NCBI RefSeq assembly: GCF_023195755.1
Contig: NZ_CP096203.1
Coordinates: forward strand, 2,666,001-2,730,000
Length of the DNA: 64,000 nt
From: Chryseobacterium nepalense
GTDB lineage: Bacteria; Bacteroidota; Bacteroidia; Flavobacteriales; Weeksellaceae
Direction: 5' to 3'
Numbering within the stretch: the stretch's first letter is position 1; the number at the start of each line of letters is the position of its first letter. Shown piece by piece: positions 8,092-15,785 of the stretch. The notes under the pieces were generated by a model. That model saw nothing but the letters and a program-made list of their open reading frames with translations, did not search any database and had not been told where the DNA came from. Made by a program: the position numbers and the translations under genes.

Positions 8092-9042
8092 TTATTTTTT
8101 GATCAATCCCAATTCGATCAAGCGTTCATGAAGAAATTCTCCTGCTGTTGTATCTTCATACAGTTTCGGATGATTTTCATCAATACAGTTTTCCAGTGCA
8201 TTTAATGACATCGAACTTACCGGGTGCATAAAGAAAGGGATTGAATATCTTGAAGTTCCCCACAATTCTCTCGGCGGATTTACGACCCTGTGAATGGTAG
8301 ACTTCAGCTTATTATTGGTATGTCTGGACAACATATCTCCTACATTAATCATCAGTTCATCCGGTTCTGCGAGGGCATCAATCCATTCTCCCTTATGATT
8401 CTGAACCTGCAGCCCTTTTCCCTGAGATCCCATCAATAATGTAATGAGGTTGATATCTCCGTGTGCGGCAGCTCTCACTGCATCGTCCGGCTCCTGTGTG
8501 ATCGGAGGGTAATGGATTGGCCTTAAAATAGAGTTTCCTTCAGCAATTTTATCATCAAAATAGAATTCATCAAGACCAAGATAAAGAGCTAAAGCTCTAA
8601 GCACATACTGTCCTGTCTTTTCCAGCATCTGATAAGCTTCCTTACCCACTTCGTTGAATTTTGGAAGTTCTTCAACGATTACATTATCCGGATATTCATC
8701 CTTATATTTGGAATCTTCAGCTACGTACTGCCCAAAATGCCAGAATTCTTTCAGGTCTCCCTTTTTAAAGCCTTTTGCAGTTTCTTTACCGAATCCTACA
8801 TAGCCTCTTTGTCCACCGATTCCCGGAATTTCATACTTTTGTTTCGTTTCCGTGGGTAGGTCAAAAAAGTTTTTCACTTCTCCATACAATTCATCTACCA
8901 ATTTGTCATCAAGAAAATGGCCTTTTAAAGCAACAAAACCAATTTCTTCATAAGCTTTTCCGATTTCATTTACAAATTTCTGTTTGCGTTCCGGGTCACC
9001 CGAAAGGAAATCACGCAGGTCTACACTAGGTATTTTATCCAT
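8092..9042 (-). CDS. Isopenicillin N synthase-like 2-oxoglutarate/Fe(II) oxygenase
   Basis: The 316-residue protein has the non-haem iron facial triad of this superfamily: His194 and Asp196 (AAAHGDINLITLL) and His251 (KSTIHRVVNPP). The co-substrate-binding Arg265-x-Ser267 follows (SRYSIPFF). An N-terminal DIOX_N-type domain (IPSVDLRDFL, GFVALKGH) completes the fold. The substrate is unknown; relatives include flavonol synthases, gibberellin oxidases and many bacterial enzymes of no known role. It starts at the ATG at 9042, divergent from menD. Its own terminator lies right after the stop. Its proximity to the GG-leader peptide is noted but not proof of a link. Confidence 0.85.
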   Translation of the reverse strand: MDKIPSVDLRDFLSGDPERKQKFVNEIGKAYEEIGFVALKGHFLDDKLVDELYGEVKNFFDLPTETKQKYEIPGIGGQRGYVGFGKETAKGFKKGDLKEFWHFGQYVAEDSKYKDEYPDNVIVEELPKFNEVGKEAYQMLEKTGQYVLRALALYLGLDEFYFDDKIAEGNSILRPIHYPPITQEPDDAVRAAAHGDINLITLLMGSQGKGLQVQNHKGEWIDALAEPDELMINVGDMLSRHTNNKLKSTIHRVVNPPRELWGTSRYSIPFFMHPVSSMSLNALENCIDENHPKLYEDTTAGEFLHERLIELGLIKK

Positions 9043-9114
9043 TTTTAGAAATTTAACGAATGGCTAAATTACAGATTTTAAATGAAATCTTTTTACAGTT
9101 AATTATTTATCAAT

Positions 9115-9122
9115 TAAATTTG
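9115..9122 (+). promoter_or_regulatory. -7 element TAAATTTG in front of menD
   Basis: Exact TAnnTTTG match ending only 4 bases before the menD ATG. If used, transcription would start at or next to the start codon, giving a leaderless or near-leaderless mRNA. Confidence 0.4.
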
Positions 9123-9126
9123 TCAT

Positions 9127-10803
9127 ATGAAAAAATATTCTTCCAAAAGAAGTATTCAGATATTGGCGCATCTTCTTCAGCAGTACGGAATTTCAGACAT
9201 TATTATTTCCCCCGGATCCAGAAACGCCCCTTTGGCAATCCATTTTTCCGAAACAGACAGTTTCAACTGTTACAGCATCGTGGATGAAAGAAGTGCTGCT
9301 TTTGTCGGGCTTGGAATGGCAATGAGCGAGAAAAAACCTGTGGCCATAACCTGTACAAGTGGTTCGGCGGCGGCTAATTATTATCCTGCCATCACGGAAG
9401 CTTTTTATTCCAATATTCCGATTTTGGTTTTAACGGCCGACAGACCAATGGATTATGTGGATATTTTTGACGGACAAACGATCAGACAGAATAATCTTTT
9501 TCATCAACATTCTTACGGGGATTTCCAATTGCTGGAAGACAGTAAAGAAAACGCGGAAGACCTCAATTTTGACACGATAAAGAAAGCTATTGAACTGTGT
9601 ATTGAAAAACAGGGCCCGATTCATATCAATATTCCTCTGGAAGAGCCTCTGTATGAGCTGGTTTCAGAGCTTCCGACCTTTCCTACGGTTGAGAAAACAA
9701 TCAGACAGAAAGAATATGAAATTCCTTCTAATTTAGTGGCGGAATGGAACACTTCCCAAAGAATCATGATTCTGGTAGGAACAAGAGATTACAGTCCTGA
9801 GCTGGAAAATCAGCTTACCCAGCTTGTTAAAAATCATTCTGTTGTGGTTTTAAGTGAAGCAAATTCTAATCTTCATCATGAAAAATTTTTCAGGCATATC
9901 GACCGATATGTTTTTAATTTTACCGAAGAAGATTTTAAAACCTATGCACCTGATTTACTGATTACGGTAGGGCAGAATGTTGTTTCTAAGAAAGTAAAGC
10001 AGTTTCTGAGGAAAGCACACCCGAAACAGCACTGGCATCTGGATGAAGTATGGCAGCCGGACACGTATTTTGCGCTTACGGAAAAGGTGGAAGTGAAACC
10101 TGAAGTTTTTTTCACCAGACTGATGAAATTTATTAACCTGGAACCCAGCCCGTATTTTAATCTCTGGGATGTTCTGCGCGACAAAAAAGACGCAAAGCAT
10201 GAAAAATTTCTGAGTACGGTAGACTTTTCAGATTTTTATTTTTTCCATAAAACTTCGCAGATGATTCCTGAAAATTATAATGTGCACTTCAGCAACAGTT
10301 CTGCAATACGCTATGCTCAGCTTTTTGATTACGGTAAAAGGAAAATTTACTGTAACAGAGGAACAAGTGGAATTGACGGATCAACCTCTACCGCAATGGG
10401 ATTTGCCATAAAAAATACAAACCCTACCTTATTAATCACCGGTGATCTCAGTTTCTTTTACGATATCAACGGACTTTGGAATCAATATATTCCACCATTT
10501 GTAAGAATCATGATTTTTAATAATGGTGAAGGAAATATTTTTAAAATTATTCCGGGTCCGGGAAATGCAAATCCTAATACACTGGATGAGTTTATTGCAA
10601 CCAAACACCACAAAAATGCGGAATTTTTGGCAAAGCATTTCGGGTTCTCTTATACAAAAGTGGATGACGATATTACCTTAGACCGAGTTCTTGAAAATTT
10701 CTTCAAACCTGATAGTCAGCCTAAAATATTGGAAATCAATACGCACGGTAAAAACAATGCAGATATACAGAAAGCATATTTCAATTACTTAAAGGAGAGT
10801 TAA
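9127..10803 (+). CDS. menD: MenD, SEPHCHC synthase (menaquinone synthesis)
   Basis: MenD joins isochorismate and 2-oxoglutarate in a thiamine-diphosphate reaction, the first committed step to menaquinone. The 558-residue length is normal. Signatures are SPGSRNAPLAI (28-38), IVDERSAAFVG with the catalytic Glu54, CTSGSAAANYYPA, LTADRP, DGQTIRQ, and the cofactor-binding GDLSFFYDINGL with a following NN. No other men gene is in the window. The stop overlaps the convergent aminotransferase stop by four bases (TTAA shared), so there is no room for a terminator between them. Confidence 0.97.
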   Translation: MKKYSSKRSIQILAHLLQQYGISDIIISPGSRNAPLAIHFSETDSFNCYSIVDERSAAFVGLGMAMSEKKPVAITCTSGSAAANYYPAITEAFYSNIPILVLTADRPMDYVDIFDGQTIRQNNLFHQHSYGDFQLLEDSKENAEDLNFDTIKKAIELCIEKQGPIHINIPLEEPLYELVSELPTFPTVEKTIRQKEYEIPSNLVAEWNTSQRIMILVGTRDYSPELENQLTQLVKNHSVVVLSEANSNLHHEKFFRHIDRYVFNFTEEDFKTYAPDLLITVGQNVVSKKVKQFLRKAHPKQHWHLDEVWQPDTYFALTEKVEVKPEVFFTRLMKFINLEPSPYFNLWDVLRDKKDAKHEKFLSTVDFSDFYFFHKTSQMIPENYNVHFSNSSAIRYAQLFDYGKRKIYCNRGTSGIDGSTSTAMGFAIKNTNPTLLITGDLSFFYDINGLWNQYIPPFVRIMIFNNGEGNIFKIIPGPGNANPNTLDEFIATKHHKNAEFLAKHFGFSYTKVDDDITLDRVLENFFKPDSQPKILEINTHGKNNADIQKAYFNYLKES

Positions 10804-11426
10804 AGATCTTCATATTCTTCATTTCCGGGTAAATTAATGATTCTGTCAATAGGATAAATGAAATTTTCATCAAAATCATTCAGAGCGTTAATAATCTGGA
10901 AATGAGAAAATTCTTTAATATTTTGAAGGCTGATTTCTGTTTCTTTTATTTCTTTTTTTCTTAAAAGATGCTGTCGCTGCACACCGTTAAGGAGATAAGA
11001 ATTGGGTGTAAACCAGTCTTTTCCCTTTAAAAAAAGAATGTTTGAATAAGAGGTATCGGTAATATGATTGTTCTTAACGATGATGATTTCTTCAGCTTTG
11101 GCTTTCATCTTCATTCTTTCGAGTTCCTTTCGGTCTTCAAACTTAAAAGAATAATCGAAACTGTTATTTTCCACCAGCTGAAAGCTTTCAATTTCCGGGA
11201 TGGCGTATGGAATCATCTGGGTTCGTATTTTCTTATCCAGATCATATACAATTCTAAATTTAAAAAGGCCATCCTCGTCATGTTCCAGATGCTTATAAAT
11301 TTTAGCCAGATCAAGGGTTCCTTCTTTCCCGAAATGGGCGAAAGCTGCGTCTACACGTTTCTGATGTAATTCCAATAAGAAGATTTTCTGGTCTTCAATC
11401 TTTATACTTTCAATGAATTGGTACAT
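10800..11426 (-). CDS. Class IV aminotransferase, probable aminodeoxychorismate lyase
   Basis: At 208 residues this is a short fold-type IV PLP enzyme. ITDTSYSNILFLKGKDWFTP and the following LLNGVQRQHLL are the class signature around the cofactor, and FKFRIVYD may hold an active-site Lys. Its start overlaps the 3' end of pabB by 17 bases, so it is translated from the same mRNA. That makes 4-amino-4-deoxychorismate lyase (PabC role, releasing pyruvate to give para-aminobenzoate) the likely job. A branched-chain or D-amino-acid aminotransferase role is less likely given the partner. The 3' end overlaps menD by 4 bases. Confidence 0.8.
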   Translation of the reverse strand: MYQFIESIKIEDQKIFLLELHQKRVDAAFAHFGKEGTLDLAKIYKHLEHDEDGLFKFRIVYDLDKKIRTQMIPYAIPEIESFQLVENNSFDYSFKFEDRKELERMKMKAKAEEIIIVKNNHITDTSYSNILFLKGKDWFTPNSYLLNGVQRQHLLRKKEIKETEISLQNIKEFSHFQIINALNDFDENFIYPIDRIINLPGNEEYEDL

Positions 11427-12387
11427 AAATTTTATTTTTCATTTCCTGATACTCGTCTTCAAGCCTGCTCATATGGGTAATTCCGCCGCCACTTTTAAAA
11501 TACATCTGAGTGCCTTCCTTTTCAATAAAACGGATCATCACGCAGCTGTCCAGGTTTGTACCGTCGAACCAGCCGCATACTCCGGTATAATATCCTCTGT
11601 CATATCCTTCCGCATCGAGGATAATTTCCAGGGTTTTCGGCTTGGGAGCGCCTAAAATAGAACCGGCGGGAAGCAGCTTTTCCATGATGCTGCCCAGCTT
11701 TCCGTAAAATTCAGGTTTTAAGGTTCCCGATATTTCAGAACTCATGGCATACAAATCTTTCTGCTTAGTCTTAATGAAATCAATATACTGGAATTTGTCC
11801 ACCTTCACATCATCAGCAACCATACTGAGATCATTCCGGAGAAGATCCACAACCGTGTAGTGTTCTGCTTTTTCCTTGATGTCATTTCTTAAAACTTCTG
11901 CAGCATTTTCCACCGATGCATCAATGGTCCCTTTCATAGGATAAGTGAATATTTTTCCGTCAATAATCTTTATGAAAGTTTCAGGAGAAAAAAATACAAA
12001 AAAATCCTTATAAAAAACTTTGTATTTGGCAGAAGAATGATAAAAAATTTCTTCAAGAGTTAAATTTGTTTCAATTTTTGTTTTCCGGGTATAATTTACA
12101 AGGTAAGAATTTCCGAAGCGAATATTTTTCTGTACTTTATCAAAGCCAATTTTGAAACTTTCCAGGGTTTCGGGAAATGATTTCAATTGTATATTTTTAG
12201 ATAGGGTCTGTTGTTTTTTTGTGTTTGAAAAGTTCTGGAAATCAATTAATAAACCAGATTTTTCAATTTCATTTTCTTTAAATATTTCAACATTCCGGGC
12301 TGGGAAGTCGACAATGAAAAAATAGGGAACTTTGTTGAGTGAAAGTTCGTCCATTTCCATAAATTTTTGATGATTCGCTGAAAACAT
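11410..12387 (-). CDS. pabB: Aminodeoxychorismate synthase component I
   Basis: The 325-residue protein is a chorismate-binding domain of the anthranilate synthase I / PabB family, shortened at the N-terminus as in many Bacteroidota. Signatures include LVNYTRKTKI, TYPMKGTIDA, VDLLRNDLSMV, LPAGSILGAPKPKTLEII, YYTGVCGWFDG and FKSGGGITHMS. It aminates chorismate for folate synthesis with a glutaminase partner not seen here. The start is uncertain. The ATG at 12387 sits only 4 bases from a perfect minus-strand -7 element (12392-12399), so the ATGs at 12360 or 12354 (the latter giving MDELSLNKVPYFFIVDF) may be the real ones. The class IV aminotransferase follows with overlap. Confidence 0.9.
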   Translation of the reverse strand: MFSANHQKFMEMDELSLNKVPYFFIVDFPARNVEIFKENEIEKSGLLIDFQNFSNTKKQQTLSKNIQLKSFPETLESFKIGFDKVQKNIRFGNSYLVNYTRKTKIETNLTLEEIFYHSSAKYKVFYKDFFVFFSPETFIKIIDGKIFTYPMKGTIDASVENAAEVLRNDIKEKAEHYTVVDLLRNDLSMVADDVKVDKFQYIDFIKTKQKDLYAMSSEISGTLKPEFYGKLGSIMEKLLPAGSILGAPKPKTLEIILDAEGYDRGYYTGVCGWFDGTNLDSCVMIRFIEKEGTQMYFKSGGGITHMSRLEDEYQEMKNKIYVPIH

Positions 12388-12390
12388 TCC

Positions 12391-12420
12391 GCAAAAGTAA
12401 TTATTGATGTTTACTTTTGC
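12391..12420. promoter_or_regulatory. 10-bp perfect inverted repeat holding two divergent -7 elements
   Basis: GCAAAAGTAA (12391-12400) and TTACTTTTGC (12411-12420) are exact reverse complements, separated by 10 bases. Each arm contains TACTTTTG, a perfect TAnnTTTG, one facing pabB and one facing the membrane gene at 12434. It may be a pair of back-to-back promoters, a repressor site, or both. Confidence 0.55.
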
Positions 12421-12433
12421 ACAAAATTTTTAA

Positions 12434-13156
12434 ATGGAAAATAAATATCCACAGAAACCGGGTCTTGATTTTATACTGAAGCAGGCATTTTTCTATTGGA
12501 ATAAAACATTGGTTTTTCAGCTAATGTTTTCGGTGCTTTACTTTGCTATATTTTTTACTTCTATGTTTTTCTTTGCCGGAAAATTCGGAATACTGGATCA
12601 GCAGCAGGAACTTCTGGAAGCATACAAAAACGGAATGGATGCTTATCTTGCAAAAGCAGCGGAACTTGGAAAAACGGATAATTCACGATATTTCAGCTTT
12701 GCATTTCTGGGAACACTGGTTTTTCTTTATCCTTTAAATCTTGGACTTTTTCAAATTTTCAGAAAGATCGATTTAAAAGAAAAAATTGAGATCGGAGATT
12801 TACTGGCGGGTTACAACGGAACAAATTTTTTCAGATATATCTCTTACGGTCTGTTTTGGTTTCTGATCTACGGAATGATCTTCAATACCATCATTCTGCC
12901 TGTAATCTGGGTTTGTATTACGATTTTTGTAGCTCCGATTATGTTTTTCATGAACCGCACGATTCTGGAATCAATTTCTTTAAATTTTAAAGCTTTGAAG
13001 ATGTTTTTTGTGGAGATATTCGTTTGTATCATCGTAGCAGTGCTCTTTAAATATATCGGATTCATGTTATTTTTCATCGGTGGATTATTTACATTTCCTT
13101 TCTGGAATGCAATGATTTATTCGCTTTATAAAGTTATTTTTTCAGAGAAAAATTAA
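12434..13156 (+). CDS. Polytopic membrane protein, unknown function
   Basis: The 240-residue protein has five or six hydrophobic segments (for example LVFQLMFSVLYFAIFFTSMFFFA, FLGTLVFLYPLNLGL, YGLFWFLIYGMIFNTIILPVIWV and the last two near the C-terminus). The general plan, with a short cytoplasmic start, an amphipathic first helix and a 'GDLL.GY' connector, is shared with the proteins at 13232 and 47383, so they look like distant paralogues. I cannot name a function. The ATG at 12434 lies 14 bases after a perfect -7 element, implying a very short leader. Confidence 0.7.
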   Translation: MENKYPQKPGLDFILKQAFFYWNKTLVFQLMFSVLYFAIFFTSMFFFAGKFGILDQQQELLEAYKNGMDAYLAKAAELGKTDNSRYFSFAFLGTLVFLYPLNLGLFQIFRKIDLKEKIEIGDLLAGYNGTNFFRYISYGLFWFLIYGMIFNTIILPVIWVCITIFVAPIMFFMNRTILESISLNFKALKMFFVEIFVCIIVAVLFKYIGFMLFFIGGLFTFPFWNAMIYSLYKVIFSEKN

Positions 13157-13195
13157 TTTCGCATAGTTTTTTAATGAATTTCTGCCAAAAAAAAT

Positions 13196-13203
13196 TAAAT
13201 TTG
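13196..13203 (+). promoter_or_regulatory. -7 element TAAATTTG
   Basis: Exact TAnnTTTG match, 28 bases before the ATG at 13232. It probably drives the 13232-15304 gene group. Confidence 0.5.
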
Positions 13204-13231
13204 GTAGAAACAACATTAAAACATAAACACC

Positions 13232-13981
13232 ATGTCAGAATTTAATGAATTTGATCAGCAGGGCTCGGTTCCGGAAAGAAATACAGGCTCTATTATTTCT
13301 CATGCTTTCGAGATGTATAAAGGAATCTTTCTTTATGCGATTGTAGTGATGATTATATGCATAATTGCCGATACTATTGTACAGTCAGTTACAGGGTATA
13401 ATTCCTGGGGAGGGTTCAGAGATTTCAGAAGTTTCAATGATTTTGATGATAACAGTTTTTATAAATATGATTACTGGAGCGGGCCAGGAGCTCCTTTTTA
13501 TTATTCATTTTCATTTATTCTAAATGTTTTATTGTCTCCATTGTATGTAGGGCTCATCTATATTGCTAATAAATACAATAGCAAGATTGGTATTGATTTC
13601 TCGGATCTTTTTATCGGCTACAGGCAAAATCTTGGCAATATTATTATTTACAGTTTAATTACAAATATTATTTTAGGAATTTCCATAGCGCTATGCGGAC
13701 TTCCTTTTTTCTTTGTTTTTCCTCTTTTCTTTTTGGGTTATCCCATCCTCTTGTTTGAAAATGCTACGGCGATGGATGCACTCAGTAAAACATACAATAT
13801 TGCAAAAGACAATTATGGTACATTTTTAGGTACATCACTTTTGGGGATTCTGATTAGTGCTGCCGGATTAATCCTATGCTGCATCGGAATTATTGTTACG
13901 GCTCCTTTTATCCTTGCAGTAATGTATTCAGCCTATTGTGCTTACCTCGGAAAACCAAGACAAATACTATTAAACAAATAA
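13232..13981 (+). CDS. Polytopic membrane protein, paralogue of the 12434 and 47383 products
   Basis: This 249-residue protein begins with a polar, acidic N-terminus (MSEFNEFDQQGSVPERNTGS). Several membrane segments follow (IFLYAIVVMIICIIADTIV, SFILNVLLSPLYVGLIYIA, IIIYSLITNIILGISIALCGL, LLGILISAAGLILCCIGIIVTAPFIL). An 'IDFSDLFIGYRQNLGN' connector matches 'IEIGDLLAGYNGTNFFR' of the 12434 product. No enzyme motif is present. Its stop overlaps the ATG of the transporter gene by one base (TAATG), so translation of the two is probably coupled. Confidence 0.7.
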   Translation: MSEFNEFDQQGSVPERNTGSIISHAFEMYKGIFLYAIVVMIICIIADTIVQSVTGYNSWGGFRDFRSFNDFDDNSFYKYDYWSGPGAPFYYSFSFILNVLLSPLYVGLIYIANKYNSKIGIDFSDLFIGYRQNLGNIIIYSLITNIILGISIALCGLPFFFVFPLFFLGYPILLFENATAMDALSKTYNIAKDNYGTFLGTSLLGILISAAGLILCCIGIIVTAPFILAVMYSAYCAYLGKPRQILLNK

Positions 13982-15066
13982 TGAATAAAGAAGAACAAAT
14001 AAGCAGTATAAAAATAAAACAGGTCGCGCTGCTTGCTATAATTCTCATTTTGGCAGGCTTGATCTGTTTTAATCTTGCACTTTTCATTCCGTCTGTGTTA
14101 GGCGCTATCACCATTTATGTGGTTTGCAGAAAGTATAATTTTTATCTTCAGGAAGAAAAAAAGTGGAAACCCTGGGCTTCTTCCCTGGCTTTAATGTTTG
14201 CAAGTCTTATTGTTCTTATTCTTCCTGTTTATTTTATTGGTGACCTATTGATTGAAAAGCTCGGGAATGCCCAGGCTTATATGGATAAGTTTAATGTTTT
14301 TCTTGAAAAAATTCATACCTACATCTATTCTAAAATAGGATTTGATATTTTGAGTAAAGAAAATATGGATAAGCTTAAAAACAATGTCGGACAATTTTCT
14401 ACAAAAGCACTGAGTGGTACATTCAATACACTAACTGTAGTGATGTCCATGTATTTTATCCTTTATTTCATGCTTGAAAAACCAAGATTTTTTGAAAGAA
14501 TACTGTCATCTTCTGCACCGCTGAAAAGATCGAATGTATCTTTGATAGGCGAAAAAATGAGAAAGCTTATTATGGCGAATGCGATTGGAATCCCCGTTGT
14601 AGCGCTTGGACAGGGAATTGTTGCTCTGGTAGGATATTTCATTTTTGGTGCACCAAGCCCCATACTGCTGTTCGCCTTAACGGCTGCAGCCTCCATGATC
14701 CCTGTAGTAGGTGCGGCAATCATCTATGTACCGATCTGTATCTACATGATTGCAGAAGGAGATACAGGAACCGGGCTCGGACTGGCTGCGTATTGTATGG
14801 TAATTGTAGGATTAACGGATAATGTTTTACGTTTCACGCTCTTAAAAAAACTGGAAGATATTCACCCATTAAATACTGTTTTTGGAATTATAATGGGGAT
14901 GAATCTTTTCGGGTTCATGGGATTGGTTTTCGGACCAATTCTTATATCTTTGACATTGCTGCTGATTCAGGTATACAGAAATGAATTTTCGGATGATGAT
15001 ACTCCGGATCTTAAGCTTCCTGATAAAGATGATGAGCTGGAGGAAAAAATTAATTTAATTGTATAA
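13981..15066 (+). CDS. AI-2E family transporter (PerM/UPF0118)
   Basis: 361 residues with about eight membrane helices. The family pattern is clear: paired helices at the N-terminus, a long central soluble region (AYMDKFNVFLEKIHTYIYSKIG...), then LTVVMSMYFILYFML, 'ASMIPVVGAAIIYVPI' and 'LEDIHPLNTVFGIIMGMNLFGFMGLVFGPILIS'. The latter two are hallmark stretches of this family. Family members are proposed to export small molecules or ions; the AI-2 link is historical and not evidence of quorum sensing here. I use the ATG at 13981, which overlaps the previous stop by one base, rather than a longer frame reading into that gene. Confidence 0.88.
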   Translation: MNKEEQISSIKIKQVALLAIILILAGLICFNLALFIPSVLGAITIYVVCRKYNFYLQEEKKWKPWASSLALMFASLIVLILPVYFIGDLLIEKLGNAQAYMDKFNVFLEKIHTYIYSKIGFDILSKENMDKLKNNVGQFSTKALSGTFNTLTVVMSMYFILYFMLEKPRFFERILSSSAPLKRSNVSLIGEKMRKLIMANAIGIPVVALGQGIVALVGYFIFGAPSPILLFALTAAASMIPVVGAAIIYVPICIYMIAEGDTGTGLGLAAYCMVIVGLTDNVLRFTLLKKLEDIHPLNTVFGIIMGMNLFGFMGLVFGPILISLTLLLIQVYRNEFSDDDTPDLKLPDKDDELEEKINLIV

Positions 15067-15067
15067 A

Positions 15068-15304
15068 ATGGAGTACGGAATAAACCCCGAAATATTAAAA
15101 GAAATTTGTGAGGTGAAAATGCCTTTCGGAAAGTATCAGGGAACAATATTGGCAGATTTACCGGTAAGTTATCTTGAATGGTTTCAACGGCAAGGAATGC
15201 CTAAAGGTAAATTAGGAATGCAGCTGTCTACCATCTACGAAATAAAGGTAAATGGCTTGATGGATTTGTTAGCTCCAATTCGTTCGGGTCTTTTAAGGAA
15301 ATAA
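15068..15304 (+). CDS. DUF3820 family protein
   Basis: The 78-residue product has the DUF3820 core: MPFGKYQGTILADLPVSYLEWFQRQGMPKGKLGMQL. The motif 'FGKYKG..l.dlP..YL.W' recurs in exonuclease-associated and free-standing proteins of unknown function. The ATG at 15068 lies one base after the transporter stop; a TTG at 15059 in the same frame would overlap that gene and is rejected. It is the last gene of the 13232-15304 group, and no strong terminator follows. Confidence 0.75.
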   Translation: MEYGINPEILKEICEVKMPFGKYQGTILADLPVSYLEWFQRQGMPKGKLGMQLSTIYEIKVNGLMDLLAPIRSGLLRK

Positions 15305-15349
15305 ATCTAAGAAGATTTACAAATTTATATTAGCTTTAAAGTTTTTGAA

Positions 15350-15724
15350 TTACATAGGTTCCCAGAGTTCAATCTTATTGCCTTCAGGATCAAGAATGTG
15401 AATGAACTTTCCAAAGTCATACACTGCCATTTCGTCTAAAATTTCAATATTTTCTTTTTTCAGTTCCTGAACCAAATCCTCCAGATTATCAACCGTGTAG
15501 TTGATCATAAATTCTTTTGTTGAGGGCTCGAAATACGTTGTTGTTTCAGGAGAAGGACTCCACGTCAGCGAACCTTTCGAATTTGAATCTGCCATGCCTT
15601 TCCAGTCGAAAGTTGCGCCATATTCATTCACATCAATTCCCAGATGGGTTTTGTACCATTCTTTCAAAGCCTTCGGATCTTTGCATTTGAAGAATATACC
15701 TCCGATGCCTGTTACTTTTTTCAT
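15350..15724 (-). CDS. VOC family protein (glyoxalase/bleomycin-resistance fold)
   Basis: The 124 residues follow the vicinal oxygen chelate pattern: a GIGGIFFKCKDPKALKEWYKTHLG opening, a middle strand FMINYTVDNLEDLVQELKKENIEIL and a closing FIHILDPEGNKIELWEP. Glu120 near the C-terminus is in the usual metal-ligand position. Substrate unknown; relatives range from glyoxalase I to dioxygenases and antibiotic-binding proteins. It starts at the ATG at 15724 on the minus strand and sits downstream of uvrB, separated by a strong palindrome. Confidence 0.85.
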   Translation of the reverse strand: MKKVTGIGGIFFKCKDPKALKEWYKTHLGIDVNEYGATFDWKGMADSNSKGSLTWSPSPETTTYFEPSTKEFMINYTVDNLEDLVQELKKENIEILDEMAVYDFGKFIHILDPEGNKIELWEPM

Positions 15725-15751
15725 ATGTTATTGTTAGTTAAGTTCTGTTGA

Positions 15752-15784
15752 AGTTTCGGCGGCAGCGAAGCTGCCGCCGAAACT
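15752..15784. terminator. 15-bp perfect GC-rich hairpin after uvrB
   Basis: AGTTTCGGCGGCAGC and its exact complement flank a GAA loop, starting one base past the uvrB stop. A four-T run follows on the plus strand; on the minus strand (uvrB direction) there is no good T-tract, so it may act as an mRNA 3'-end stabiliser as much as a terminator. It has the same design as the hairpin at 21034. Confidence 0.55.
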
Positions 15785-15785
15785 T

